Below the pieces are notes generated by a model. The model made no database searches. It saw only the letters and a list, made by a program, of their open reading frames with translations, and had not been told where the DNA came from. DNA of 51,917 nucleotides, from the NCBI GenBank assembly GCA_028818775.1, contig JAPPNE010000153.1, forward strand, positions 1 through 51,917, given 5' to 3'. Made by a program: the position numbers and the translations under genes. Positions 17,807 to 29,010 of this stretch are shown here, piece by piece. Positions within the stretch are counted from its first letter, which is position 1. Each line of letters opens with the position of its first letter. The DNA is from Deltaproteobacteria bacterium (GTDB lineage Bacteria; Desulfobacterota; Binatia; UBA9968; JAJDTQ01).

Positions 17807-18340
17807 GTGAATATCGTAGACGCAGTGTTGGCAGCGGTCCTGTGCGTGTTTGCCGTGAGGGGATACGCCAGGGGACTGTTCCGGGAGGTATTCGCCTTGC
17901 TGGGTCTTTCGGTCGGCCTCATCGTCGCCGTAAGGTACTACGACCAAGCCTCCTCCTGGGCCGACCTCTGGCCCTACTCTCCGCTCATCCTGAACGTCCT
18001 CGCCTTCATCGTTCTCTTCTTTCTGGCCTATATCGGGCTCAACTGGGTGGGGCACCTGCTCCACCGGTCCGCCGACCGCTTCTTTCTCAGCGGCTTCAAC
18101 CGTTTGGGGGGCCTCCTGGTGGGCGGCGCCAAGGGGGCGGTGTTTCTGGGAATCGTCCTCTTCATCGCCATCGAGCAGGCGTGGGTGCCGCAGAAGCTGG
18201 AGCAGCCGTTGGGAACGGCCGCGCTGGTGGGACCCCTTTACGGCTTCGGCGCCGGCGTGACCTCCATGGGCGAATCCTTCAAGTGGCCCGGGGCCTGGAA
18301 CCCGGGTTCCGCGTCGATGGATACACGGGACGGGGCATGA
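17807..18340 (+). CDS. CvpA family membrane protein
   Basis: A CvpA/colicin V production family inner-membrane protein of about 177 residues. It starts with NIVDAVLAAVLCVFAVRGYA, followed by RGLFREVFALLGLSVGLI, and has four predicted membrane helices (about 5-25, 32-52, 65-90, 105-130). The GTG at 17807 matches where the family begins; an ATG at 17756 in the same frame adds 17 unconserved residues, and neither has a strong ribosome site. Its stop overlaps the dnaG start (ATGA). The biochemical role of CvpA is not settled; relatives have been linked to envelope homeostasis. Confidence 0.82.
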   Translation: MNIVDAVLAAVLCVFAVRGYARGLFREVFALLGLSVGLIVAVRYYDQASSWADLWPYSPLILNVLAFIVLFFLAYIGLNWVGHLLHRSADRFFLSGFNRLGGLLVGGAKGAVFLGIVLFIAIEQAWVPQKLEQPLGTAALVGPLYGFGAGVTSMGESFKWPGAWNPGSASMDTRDGA

Positions 18341-20069
18341 TCTCCGATCAGACCACTCAAGAGGTTCGCGCAAGGGCCCCCATCGTGGAGGTGGTCTCCG
18401 ACTACGTCACCCTCAAGAAGGCCGGCCAGAACTACTCGGGGCTGTGTCCCTTCCATTCGGAGAAGACGCCTTCCTTCACGGTCAACGAGGAGAAGGGCGT
18501 CTTCTACTGTTTCGGTTGCCGCGAAGGCGGCGACGTCTTCAAGTTCGTCATGCTCTACGATGGGCTCACCTTTCCCGAGTCCGTGGAGCGGCTGGCGGAA
18601 CGCTACGGCATTCCCATCGAGCAGTCGGGGTCGGGGAGCGGCCGGCGCGGCGACCTTTTCCGCCTGAACGAGCAGGCGGCGGAGTGGTTCCACCGGCTGC
18701 TGCTGGAGCCCGCCCAAGGGACCCAGGCGCGCCACTACCTCCAGAAGCGTGGCGTCGACGAATCCCTGTGGCCGCGTTTCAACCTCGGCTTCGCGCCGCG
18801 GGGCGACGGCCTCGCGTCCCACTTGCGGCGCCTGGACGTGGCGCCGGCCGACGCGGCCGCGGCGGGCCTCCTGGTGGAGCGGGAGCGGGGCCGGTTCCGC
18901 GACCGGTTCTTCGACCGGGTGATCTTTCCCATCACCGAGCCGGGCGGCAAGATCGTGGGCTTCGGCGGGCGGGTCATCGGCGAAGGCGCTCCCAAGTACC
19001 TCAATTCCCCCGAGACGCCGCTGTTTCACAAGAGCGCTCAGGTCTACGGCCTGAAGCAGGCCCGGGACGGCATCCGCGCCCAGGACCGGGTCCTGGTGGT
19101 GGAGGGCTATCTCGACGTGCTCTCGCTGGCGCAGTACGGCGTCACCCACGCGGTGGCCACCCTGGGCACGGCCCTGACCGCGGAGCACCTGCGCCTGTTG
19201 GCGCGCTACACCCGCAACGTGACCGCGCTGTTCGACGGCGACGCCGCCGGGCGCGCCGCGGCCGCGCGGAGCGTCGAGGTGTTCCAGCAGGCGGGCCTGT
19301 GGGGCCGGGCCGCCTTCCTGCCGGGGAACGAGGATCCGGACACCTTCGTCCGCGCCCACGGGAAGGACGCGCTGGAGAGCGTGCTGGAGCGCGCCGTGCC
19401 CATCGTGGACTTCTACATGGACTGGTTGCGCGAACGGCACGGTACGAGCCTCGAGGGCAGGAGCCGTTCGGCCGCCGAGGTCAGCGGGATGTTGGCCAAG
19501 TTGACCAACCCCAACGACCGCGATCTGCTGGCCGGCCGCGCGGCGGACCTCCTGGGCGTGCGCGAGGAGTCGTTGCGCCGGCATGCCGGCGGCGGCCCGG
19601 CGGCGGGCGCGCGGCCGGCCGGAAACGACCGGGGCGGCGCGGGCCGTCCGGCGCCGCGCGCGGCCGACCGGTGGACCCTCGGGGACGACCGCGCGGAGGC
19701 GGCGCTGGTGGCGCTGATGCTGCGGTTTCCGGCGGTGGTGACGGCACTGCGCCGGGAGCCCATGGACAAGCTCGTGAGCGGGAAGTGGAGCGACGTGATC
19801 CGGCGGATGTTCGCGAACGCCGGGGACGACGGGGGGCTGGAAGTGGGGGCCTTGACCGAGGGTCTGGCGCCGGAGCTGGCCTCGGAGGTGACGGGGCTCG
19901 TGTTGCAAGGACAGGAGTTCGCCGAGAGCGAGCGTGAGCGAATGACCCGGGACTGTCTCCTGTTCTTGAAAAGGCGTTATCTGAACCGGCTCGATCGGGA
20001 GTTGTGCAGAGCGATTCGCGTTGCCGAAGAGACCCGCGATGACGCTGCCAAGAAAGAGAGGATGCGGCA

Positions 20070-21923
<1,854 letters not shown>

Positions 21924-21997
21924 GAAGCGCCCAGCCATGGGGCGTCGGCGGGCTACTTCCTTCCGCGCGCGATTCGTTCGGCGCGCCAGTCATTTCC

Positions 21998-22071
21998 GGG
22001 CCCATAGCTCAGTTGGTTAGAGCCACCGGCTCATAACCGGTAGGTCCCTGGTTCGAATCCAGGTGGGCCCA
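21998..22071 (+). tRNA. tRNA with CAT anticodon (Met-elongator or Ile2)
   Basis: A complete 74-base cloverleaf. The acceptor GGGCCCA pairs with TGGGCCC and is followed by discriminator A. The D-arm is AGCTCAGTTGGTTAGAGC, the anticodon stem is ACCGG/CCGGT around CTCATAA (anticodon CAT), and the T-arm is CCTGGTTCGAATCCAGG. CCA is not encoded. A CAT tRNA after rpoD is common in delta-type proteobacteria. Whether it is elongator Met or TilS-modified Ile2 cannot be decided by eye. Confidence 0.95.
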
Positions 22072-22138
22072 CTCATCCCGTCCGGGTCCGAGCCTGATTC
22101 AGAACGCACCGGGACGGCCGGCAAGGGAGGTACCGTCC

Positions 22139-23173
22139 ATGGCCGAGAATATCACCGCGGGCATCGACAACTGTGTCGCGTCGTGCGCCAGGGTCGAGCG
22201 CGGCCAAAGCGTCTACATCGTCACCGAGGAGGGAGTCGCCGACGCGGCGGTGGTGGAGGCGTTGACCGAGTCGGCGCGGGACCGGGGCGGGGACGTCCAC
22301 GTGGTGAACGGCCCGGCCATCCCCAAGGACCGGCCCGAGGAGATTCCGGCTGCCGTGCTGGACGCCTACGGGCGCGCGGACGTGCTGTTCGCGCACTACC
22401 CCTCGCTCAAGCGCGAGGAGCTGCACCATCATTTCCCCGGAGAGGCGCGCGTGCGAGTGCCCAACCGCGCACGTACCGTCGCCCTCATGTCCTCGGACTG
22501 GGCGGCATTTCCCTACTCGGTGCAGCGGGTCCTCGCCAACACCCTCGACGCGCTGTCGGCGCCGGGCAAGTCATGGCGCATCACCAGCCCCAACGGCACG
22601 GACGTGCGGGGAACCTTCGGCGCGCGCGAGAGCACGGTGGCGCAGGCCTACTTCGTCGAGGACGAGGGCGGCCGGGCGCGCCGCAACTTTCCCGGCGGCG
22701 TGCACAGCCCGGTGGTGGCCGTGGCCACCGAGGGCGTCATCGTCGCCGACCACATCGCGAAGTTCGGCGGCATGCCGGAATCCGTGCGCCTGGAGCTGAA
22801 GGACGGACGCGTGGTCTCGCTGGAGGGCGGCGACCCGTCGATGCACGCCAGGTTGAACGCCACGGACGGCTTCATCGACTCGTGGCACGCCGGCGTCAAT
22901 CCCAAGACCATCGTGCCGACGGCCCGCGCCGACAACCCCGTGGAATGGTACAGCTACTCCCACTGCAGCCCGACCATCGTGCACTTCCACGTGGGCCGCT
23001 CCCACGATCCCGTGGACGTCGCCTGCTTCGACCAGACCATCGAGATCGACGGCCGCACCGTCTACGACGAGGGCAAGCTGACCATCTGGGACGAGCCCGA
23101 GGTGGAGGCCGCCATCAATGCCGCCCGAATGGCCGACTCCATGATGGTGAACACACCGATGACGACGGACTGA
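22139..23173 (+). CDS. aminopeptidase T (M29)-like protein
   Basis: A 344-residue soluble protein with the layout of M29 leucyl-aminopeptidase-like proteins. The opening NCVASCARVERGQSVYIVTE is followed by a strand-rich N-terminal half with RADVLFAHYPSLKREE. A C-terminal half contains AVATEGVIVADHIAKFGG, LELKDGRVVSLEGGD and SYSHCSPTIVHFHVG. The usual M29 metal ligands (Glu/His/Asp) are only partly recognisable, so it may be a non-peptidase relative. The ATG has GGGAGG 8 bases upstream. It ends 3 bases from the end of a convergent amidohydrolase gene. Confidence 0.66.
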   Translation: MAENITAGIDNCVASCARVERGQSVYIVTEEGVADAAVVEALTESARDRGGDVHVVNGPAIPKDRPEEIPAAVLDAYGRADVLFAHYPSLKREELHHHFPGEARVRVPNRARTVALMSSDWAAFPYSVQRVLANTLDALSAPGKSWRITSPNGTDVRGTFGARESTVAQAYFVEDEGGRARRNFPGGVHSPVVAVATEGVIVADHIAKFGGMPESVRLELKDGRVVSLEGGDPSMHARLNATDGFIDSWHAGVNPKTIVPTARADNPVEWYSYSHCSPTIVHFHVGRSHDPVDVACFDQTIEIDGRTVYDEGKLTIWDEPEVEAAINAARMADSMMVNTPMTTD

Positions 23174-23176
23174 CGC

Positions 23177-24298
23177 TCACCCTTCCCCCAGGTAGAGCTT
23201 CCTGGCGTTGTCCCGCGTGATCTTGCGCACCACCGCCGCGTCCATGCCGGCCATGTCCTGCTCGACGGTCTGATGCGACAGCGGCCACACGGAGTCGCCG
23301 TGGGGATAGTCCGAGGCCCACAGCACCGTGTCCTCTCCCATCACGTCCAGCAGCCTCAAGCCCACCGGGTCCTCCTGGAACGTCGCGTACATCTGCCGCT
23401 GGTAGTATTCGGACGGCTTCATCCTGAGCGCGCCGGCGCCGGTGGGGCGCATGCGCGGCCGGATGTCGAACTCCTGGTCCATTTTCTGCAGGATGTACGG
23501 GATCCAGCCCAGGGAGCTTTCCCCCAGCACGGCCCTGAACTTGGGGTGCCGCGCCAGCACGCCGGAAAGCACCAGCGACGCCAGCACCTCGTCGAGCTGC
23601 GCCGCCACCACCGTGATGCGGATCAGGTCGACGCCGCGTCCCGGCGGGATGTTGGTGCGGCCGGTGCTCCAGAAGCCCGCGCCCTGGTGGAACGAGATCG
23701 GCAGCCCGGTATCCTCCGCCGCGCTCCACAGCGGCTCCCAGGCCTCGTCCCAAACCCGTTTGGCGGCGTCGAAGGCCTGGAACTGCACCCCCTTGAGCCC
23801 CAGCCGGGCGCAGTGGTGCAGCTCCTCCACCGCCGCCTCCACCCCCTGGACCGGGAGAAACCCCAGCCCGATGAGCCGCTCGGGGGCGGCGCCGCAGAAC
23901 TCCGCGATCCACTGGTTGTACGCACGCAGGCTCACGGAATTCAGCTCGGGTTCCTCCAACTGAAATCCCGAGATCAACCCGCCGTACATGACCTGGCACT
24001 CCACCCCGTCCCGGTCCATGTCCTCGAGCCGCAGCTCCGGCGTCGTCGGCCGCCACCGCCCCGGCTCCTGCGTTACCGGCGTGGTGGCTTTGCCGAACCG
24101 GATGCTCGTGTAGTTGTCGTAGCGGTAGGGGACGCCGAAGAGCTTGCCGTCCGCCTCCCAGTGCCACTCCTCCGCGCTCTCCACCAGCCGCGGCACCCGG
24201 TCCCGGAACTTCCGCGGCACCCGCGCCGTCCACAGATCGCCCGGCAGGTAGGGCAGGTCCACGTGGTCGTCGGCGGAAAACAGTTTCCAGTCGGGCAT
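23177..24298 (-). CDS. amidohydrolase family protein (amidohydrolase-2/PF04909 type)
   Basis: A 373-residue TIM-barrel metal hydrolase. The N-terminal metal motif is SADDHVDLP (Asp-Asp-His in place of D-x-H). LRLEDMDRDGVECQVMYGG is the usual 'mD..GVd.qv' block, PISFHQGAGFW carries the barrel His, LGESSLGWIPYIL follows, and WASDYPHGDSVWP has the metal/catalytic Asp. Relatives hydrolyse or decarboxylate cyclic carboxylic acids. It sits directly downstream of queC on the same strand (60 bases), but no functional link is expected. It is the most divergent of the four amidohydrolases here. Confidence 0.85.
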   Translation of the reverse strand: MPDWKLFSADDHVDLPYLPGDLWTARVPRKFRDRVPRLVESAEEWHWEADGKLFGVPYRYDNYTSIRFGKATTPVTQEPGRWRPTTPELRLEDMDRDGVECQVMYGGLISGFQLEEPELNSVSLRAYNQWIAEFCGAAPERLIGLGFLPVQGVEAAVEELHHCARLGLKGVQFQAFDAAKRVWDEAWEPLWSAAEDTGLPISFHQGAGFWSTGRTNIPPGRGVDLIRITVVAAQLDEVLASLVLSGVLARHPKFRAVLGESSLGWIPYILQKMDQEFDIRPRMRPTGAGALRMKPSEYYQRQMYATFQEDPVGLRLLDVMGEDTVLWASDYPHGDSVWPLSHQTVEQDMAGMDAAVVRKITRDNARKLYLGEG

Positions 24299-24358
24299 GG
24301 TGGCCTCCGTTCTTCGAGCTTGGTCCCGACAGGTGTCGGAAACCGTGGTTTGCCGCGG

Positions 24359-25102
24359 TCAGGTTCCGCCGAGCCTCACGAGCAGCGGGTCGGGAATGCC
24401 CGCCTCGGCGAACCCCTTGGCCCGCAGGACACAACTGTCGCACGAGCCGCAGGGGACATTCCCGCCCTTGTAGCAGCTCCAGGTGTGCTCCAGCGGGGCT
24501 CCCAGCCGGATCCCGAGCGCGGCTATCTCGGCTTTCGAGAGATCGATGATCGGAGTTTCGACCCTGATCGGCACCGCGTACTCCGTCCACAGCTTGCTAC
24601 CCAGATCCAGCGTGCGCCTTGTGGCCTCGTAGAACTCGGGGCGGCAGTCGGGGTAGCCGCTGTAGTCGAGCGCGTTGGGGGCCATGTACACGGAAGCCTC
24701 CACGTCGGATGCGGCCACGCCCTCCACCTCGATGGCGTACAGCACCCGACTCTCCAGCCAGGCCGCGGCAAGCGACAGGAAGATGGTATTCCGCATGGGC
24801 ACGTAGGTGATCGGGATTCCGTGTCCCATCTCCCCGGCGGCGCGCCCGAACGGTACCGGGAAGCGGTCGGGGCTGATCAAGGCGGAGTACCAGGCGACAT
24901 CGGATAGAAAGGAGATGTCCAGGAGCCGGTGCTCGATGTCCAGCATGCCGGCGATCCGCACCGCGCAGTCGACCTCCTTCGAGTGACTCTGGCCGTAGCG
25001 GAACGTGATCGCCGACATGTTGTCGACACGGCCCTTGGCATAGGCCGCTACCGTGGTGGAGTCCAGTCCTCCGGAGAGAAGAGTGACACCATAACTGGGC
25101 AT
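24359..25102 (-). CDS. queC: 7-cyano-7-deazaguanine synthase QueC
   Basis: A 247-residue enzyme that converts 7-carboxy-7-deazaguanine to preQ0 with ATP and ammonia. The PP-loop is SGGLDSTT at about 10-17. The family segment ITYVPMRNTIFLSLAAAWLE and the Asp-rich DYSGYPDCRPEF are present. The C-terminal zinc site is CYKGGNVPCGSCDSC, with four cysteines in the expected C-x8-C-x2-C-x2-C spacing. Other queuosine genes are not in the window. A TATAAG box sits shortly upstream of the start but its -35 partner (TTGAGA) is 19 bases away, so the promoter is uncertain. Confidence 0.95.
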   Translation of the reverse strand: MPSYGVTLLSGGLDSTTVAAYAKGRVDNMSAITFRYGQSHSKEVDCAVRIAGMLDIEHRLLDISFLSDVAWYSALISPDRFPVPFGRAAGEMGHGIPITYVPMRNTIFLSLAAAWLESRVLYAIEVEGVAASDVEASVYMAPNALDYSGYPDCRPEFYEATRRTLDLGSKLWTEYAVPIRVETPIIDLSKAEIAALGIRLGAPLEHTWSCYKGGNVPCGSCDSCVLRAKGFAEAGIPDPLLVRLGGT

Positions 25103-25168
25103 GGAAGACTTATAGCAGATCGCCGGGCACCCATCTCAACGGGTTACAATGCATCAGCCGCCCCGAAA

Positions 25169-25230
25169 CGTCATTCCCGCGAAAGCATCGCCCCGATCGG
25201 GGTCGAGGGCATGCTTTCGCAAGAATGACG
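25169..25230. repeat. interrupted palindromic intergenic element
   Basis: Outer arms CGTCATTC (25169-25176) and GAATGACG (25223-25230) are perfect inverses, and inside them GCGAAAGCAT faces ATGCTTTCGC. A central GC-rich loop completes a 62-base hairpin. It has the look of a dispersed genomic palindrome (REP-like); only one copy is in this window. Confidence 0.5.
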
Positions 25231-25346
25231 GAACCGATGTGGCGATGGCCCTGACATTGCTCCCGCGCTGGCCGGGTGGTAGCCTCGGCAACCGGACAGA
25301 ACCGACGGACCCATCCCGCGCCCTGCGCACAAACAAGGGAGGCATC

Positions 25347-26231
25347 ATGGTCATCGACATACACCGGCATTTCTGGCGCGGGAACCAGCGCTACTACGAC
25401 GCGGAGGCCTCCGCGGAAGCCGCCGCGCCCGCGCCGCCCGATTGGGAAGAGACGACGCGGGAACTGGTCGAGGAGATGGACGCCTCCGGCGTGGACGTAT
25501 CCGCGATGCTGGTGGCGGACTACGGCGACCGCCTGGGCACGCCGCATTTCACCATCGACCAGGAGAACTGGATCCTGGCCCAGGCCCAGGCGCGCCACCC
25601 GGAGCGCATCGTCGCCTTCTACGGCATCGATCCGCGCCGCCCCGGAGCACCCGAGAAGTTCGAGCGCGCCATCCAGGAGTGGGGCATGGGCGGCATCAAG
25701 CTGCACGCCACCGCCGGCTACTTCCCGCACGACCGGGCCTGCTACCCCATCTACGAGATCTGCATCAAGCACGACGTGCCCGTGCTGCATCACTCCGGCG
25801 AGCGCTTCCACCCACTGCTGTACAGCCGCTTCACCCATCCGCTGGAGTTCGACCAAGTGGCCGTCGACTTCCCGCGTCTCAAGATGATCCTGGGCCACGC
25901 CGGCGGCCAATGGTGGGCCGACTGCGCCACCATCGCACGCGTCCACGACAACGTGGTGGTGGACCTGTCCGAGTGGCAGACCAAGCTCCGCGACAGACCC
26001 GAGGAAACCCTCGCAGCTCTCGACCACATGCGCAACTTCCTGGGCACCGAACGCATCCTCTGGGGCACCGACTTCCCGCACATGCGCCAGCACATGTCCC
26101 TCAAGGACACCGTGGACATCTACCGCCGCCTCCCCTCCCTCGCCCACGAGCACGGCTACGGGTTCACCGACGGCGAGGCCGAGGCGATGTTGGGCGGGAA
26201 CGCCGCGAGGGTGCTGGAAAAGGGGGCGTGA
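25347..26231 (+). CDS. amidohydrolase family protein (short form)
   Basis: A 294-residue amidohydrolase-2 type metal hydrolase. IDIHRHFWR carries the first two metal His residues, then LVEEMDASGVDVSAMLV. GGIKLHATAGYFPHDRACYP and VPVLHHSGERF hold the barrel His, LILGHAGG-like MILGHAGGQWW follows, and ILWGTDFPHMRQHM contains the catalytic Asp. All expected metal ligands are present. The ATG at 25347 has GGGAGG 5 bases upstream. It stands alone between a palindromic repeat and a decayed region; the substrate is unknown. Confidence 0.87.
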   Translation: MVIDIHRHFWRGNQRYYDAEASAEAAAPAPPDWEETTRELVEEMDASGVDVSAMLVADYGDRLGTPHFTIDQENWILAQAQARHPERIVAFYGIDPRRPGAPEKFERAIQEWGMGGIKLHATAGYFPHDRACYPIYEICIKHDVPVLHHSGERFHPLLYSRFTHPLEFDQVAVDFPRLKMILGHAGGQWWADCATIARVHDNVVVDLSEWQTKLRDRPEETLAALDHMRNFLGTERILWGTDFPHMRQHMSLKDTVDIYRRLPSLAHEHGYGFTDGEAEAMLGGNAARVLEKGA

Positions 26232-26235
26232 ACGT

Positions 26236-26447
26236 ATGCCTCGATCCACCAAGACCTTGACATTCTCGCTCTCTCCGGTAATGGCCGACAGGGTCGACCA
26301 AGTAGAACGACTCGCGACAAATTCGCGAAGCACTCGATGGTTGTGTGCGAGTCCTCGCGGAACATGATTTGAAGGGTTGCGAAAATAGGGTGCGAGAATT
26401 GAAGGTCGACCTTGAGTCGACGGGCAGCGCAAGGTTCTGGCGGTAAC
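26236..26447 (+). pseudogene. frameshifted ribbon-helix-helix (CopG-like) antitoxin remnant
   Basis: The ATG at 26236 opens MPRSTKTLTFSLSPVMADRV, the classic start of RHH/CopG-type antitoxins. The reading frame then diverges and stops. One frame over, starting near 26300, IREALDGCVRVLAEHD reads like the second RHH helix (family: 'S-E-L-I-R-E-A-L') and runs to a TAA near 26447. A frameshift around 26290-26312 would rejoin the two. The gene is probably dead. No intact toxin is next to it. Confidence 0.38.
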
Positions 26448-26449
26448 CC

Positions 26450-27399
26450 GTGGCCCATGCGCAGACAGCTCTTGACGTCCGTGTTTCAACGGAACCCCCG
26501 GATAGTTCGTGGACGTGGCAGATCAACCCGAACGCAGTCCGCTTCGGGTTTAGGGAGGGCGGTAGGTACCGGATACGGAGGCCGGGCGAAGGCTACCGAC
26601 TGTTGATAGACGATGAAGCCATCGAAACCGATGGTGACGAGTGGGTTTGGAGTCCAGACTTCTACGCCGGTCAAGTGCGCGCTGAGTTGCTTGGACCCGA
26701 CGACCGTGTTCGAGCGCAATACCTTTTGGATGTATCTCCCCACCCAGGTAAGGTGGGCCGCGATATGTTTCAGAAGATGCTCGATCAGATCCAGAAGTTC
26801 GATCCGAGGCTGGTCTTGGGCACGGAACCGGCTAGTCTTTCCATAGGACACGAAGCGGAAATCGAAGACGATTGGCTCGAATATGCGCGACTGCGAGGCC
26901 ATGGTGAAGGCTTCGTGCATGCGCTGTCGGCGATAGCGCGTCATCCGTTGAGATCTATGAACGGTGGTGTTTCGTCCGACTAGGCGACGCGGTTCAGTCG
27001 CTCAAGCCCGGATACGACTGGTCGATTTCACGAAAACACAAGTCAGGCGCGAAGGTGGCATTAACGGGCTCGACAGGAGGAACGGCGCGCATCGAGCTGT
27101 TGCTGCAGCCACCGTTTCCTGCGGGTGACCACAATTCGAATGCAGGCTTCCGCTCGATTTCACGCAGGCGGGAACCCGATATCGTATTGACGCGGATGGA
27201 TCCCGAGCATCCGCCAAAATGGTCCATTTTCGATGCGAAGTACCGAACACAACGGACCCATGTCCTCGAAGCCATGGCCTCGGCGCACATTTACAGAGAT
27301 GCGTTGCGTTGGCGCGAGACGGATTCCGAGGAGATTCGATCGTTGCTCTGCGAAGACTTTGACGAGGTTTCCGAATCCTCTGCGAAGGTGACGATATAG
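26450..27399 (+). pseudogene. DUF2357/McrC-like PD-(D/E)XK nuclease, internally deleted
   Basis: Two frames hold the two ends of one protein. Frame A (26450-26983) gives an N-terminal DUF2357-type domain, ending QYLLDVSPHPGKVGRDMFQK, then DPRLVLGTEPAS and a helix (FVHALSAIARHPLRS). Frame B, open from about 26925 to 27399, gives VEIYERWCFVRLGDAV (the 'YE.WCF' motif) and then a nuclease core, REPDIVLTRMDPEHPPKWSI with FDAKYRT, i.e. the Asp...Asp-x-Lys pattern. Intact relatives have a long helical middle between these parts, so there is an internal deletion plus a change of frame near 26920-26950. Such proteins usually act with an McrB-like ATPase in restriction; none is left here. Confidence 0.58.
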
Positions 27400-27533
27400 C
27401 CGCTGTTGTCATGGTGTAGTCTTTGTGTTGCTTCGGCTGGAGATGGGTGGCGGCAGCCTGTCCCTAGCCAAACGTGGAGCCCACATTGCCTGAGAAAACT
27501 GCGCTCGATCCGGAGTGGAAGAGACCGCGGCAC

Positions 27534-28424
27534 TCAGCGCAACTCGGGGTAGCCTTGGGCGGCGGCGAGGCGTTGGAACTCGATGATCCGGTCATACGCG
27601 GAACGGGGAAGGATCTCCACGCCGCCGATGAACACGGCGGCACCGGCGACGCGGACTTCAGGCTCTTCGAAGGCCTCCATAAGTGCATTCTGCAACCGCC
27701 GGATCCGATCCGGAGCGGTCCCGGCCCGCGTCACGAAGGGAATACCGGGGGCGCTCGCCGTGTAGCAGAGCTGGCGGGTCCCTTGGAGCAGGGAAGGGCG
27801 ATAACGCTCGAGGTGGGCATACGTGACACAGTCGATGGCGGCGATATCAGCGTCTCCCCGCGCCACCGTAGCGACGCTCGCCGGGTGCGAACCGCTGGTG
27901 ACGATACGCGAGAAAAAGCGGCCCCGCAGGTTGAGCGGGGCTACCAGCGCCCGCAGCGCGTTTGCCCCGGAGTGGGATTCGAGGCTGTTGACCACGCATA
28001 CCGTGTCGCGCAGGTCTGACATCTCGGTGGCGGGCGAATCCTCGGCGACTAGGACTACGCTCGAATAGTCGCAACCGTCGCAGCCCGGCGCTTGGTAGAT
28101 CGGCGTGGCCACCAAGGCGAGTGTCCCGGTGTAGCAGCCGACGAGATCGGCCCCGCAGCACTGGCTTAGCAGCAGCCCCGGATCCGTCCAGAGTTCGTGA
28201 ACGCCCCAGGATCGATTGAGAGCTGCGGGAACCCCTTCCATCCCCGCCCTTCCCAGCTTCTGAGCGACACTTGCCCAGAGGACATCGTGGACGCCGCGCA
28301 CCTCCTCGAAGTCGTACATGGGGAAGCTCGCCGACAGCATCATCGGGCGCGTTCGCAATCGGTGCTTGGATTCGTCGGGAGGCAATAAAACGGTCTCATG
28401 AAGGGGGGAATCGGCGGTCGCCAC
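27534..28424 (-). CDS. PhnD/phosphonate-type substrate-binding protein without signal peptide
   Basis: A 296-residue periplasmic-binding-protein fold of the PhnD-like class: SASFPMYDFEEVRGVHDVLW, then ELWTDPGLLLSQCCGADLVG, VVLVAEDSPATEMSDLRD, the ligand-hinge segment SLESHSGANALRALV, and GDADIAAIDCVTYAHLERY. No signal peptide or lipobox is visible at either plausible start (GTG 28424, or ATG about 28346 just before the fold). It may therefore be cytoplasmic, unlike transport-linked family members. No ABC permease or ATPase is adjacent. A large perfect inverted repeat lies in the divergent gap upstream. Confidence 0.75.
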   Translation of the reverse strand: MATADSPLHETVLLPPDESKHRLRTRPMMLSASFPMYDFEEVRGVHDVLWASVAQKLGRAGMEGVPAALNRSWGVHELWTDPGLLLSQCCGADLVGCYTGTLALVATPIYQAPGCDGCDYSSVVLVAEDSPATEMSDLRDTVCVVNSLESHSGANALRALVAPLNLRGRFFSRIVTSGSHPASVATVARGDADIAAIDCVTYAHLERYRPSLLQGTRQLCYTASAPGIPFVTRAGTAPDRIRRLQNALMEAFEEPEVRVAGAAVFIGGVEILPRSAYDRIIEFQRLAAAQGYPELR

Positions 28425-28462
28425 CTAACCTATACCTGCCCGCGATCCTCGACATCAAGAGG

Positions 28463-28523
28463 AGCACCGTGCCGCCAGCGAAATCGTCCAGATGTCAGCG
28501 TGGATCGCAGGCGGCACGGTGCT
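28463..28523. repeat. perfect 14-bp inverted repeat in divergent gap
   Basis: AGCACCGTGCCGCC (28463-28476) and its exact inverse GGCGGCACGGTGCT (28510-28523) enclose a 33-base loop. TGTTTT follows the right arm. It lies between the divergent starts of the PhnD-like and VOC genes and could be a leader attenuator for the VOC gene or a bipartite operator. Confidence 0.6.
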
Positions 28524-28595
28524 TGTTTTGCCGCCTCCCGGCGTCCGTGGTAGCCTGCGTCTGCGATTGTGTTTCCGAACGCCAAGGAGGTTCCC

Positions 28596-28970
28596 ATGAC
28601 CATCGAGCTCAATCACACGATCGTGCCCGTTCGTGACAAAGAGGAGTCGGCCCGTTTCTGGGAGAAGATTTTCGGGTTTGAGCACCAGAAGCCGCTGGGT
28701 AACTTCCAGCCGATCCATATTTCCTCCCAGTCCTTGTCGCTGGATCTGGACGACCGCAAGGAGGTGGAGCACCACCACTATGCCTTCAAGGTCAGCGAGC
28801 CGGAGTTCGACGAGATCTTCGGACGCATCAAGGCGGCGGGGCTGGAGTACGGCAGCGGCCCCAGGAGTTCCACCGACATGAAGACCAACACCTGGAACGG
28901 CGGGCGCGGCGTCTATTTCCGGGACCCTAACGGACACCTGCTGGAGTTGCTCACGCAGGACTACGCGTGA
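28596..28970 (+). CDS. VOC family protein (glyoxalase/bleomycin resistance/dioxygenase fold)
   Basis: A 124-residue VOC protein of two beta-alpha-beta-beta-beta units. It starts LNHTIVPVRDKEESARFWEK, with the first metal-type His in LNHTIV. The second unit contains HHHYAFKVSEPEFDE, and the end GVYFRDPNGHLLELLT has the conserved Glu. These three positions fit a divalent metal site. The substrate is unknown. The ATG is fixed by a perfect AAGGAGG 5 bases upstream. Transcription would pass through the 14-bp inverted repeat in its leader. Confidence 0.87.
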   Translation: MTIELNHTIVPVRDKEESARFWEKIFGFEHQKPLGNFQPIHISSQSLSLDLDDRKEVEHHHYAFKVSEPEFDEIFGRIKAAGLEYGSGPRSSTDMKTNTWNGGRGVYFRDPNGHLLELLTQDYA

Positions 28971-29010
28971 ACCGATTTCCGGGTTTGGGTTGGGAAAGAG
29001 CCCGCCACGC

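Noticed and set aside
21998-22138. The tRNA as attachment site of the integrase island
   Set aside because: The integrase remnants are over 20 kb away, and no repeat of the tRNA 3' end was seen near 42-47 kb.
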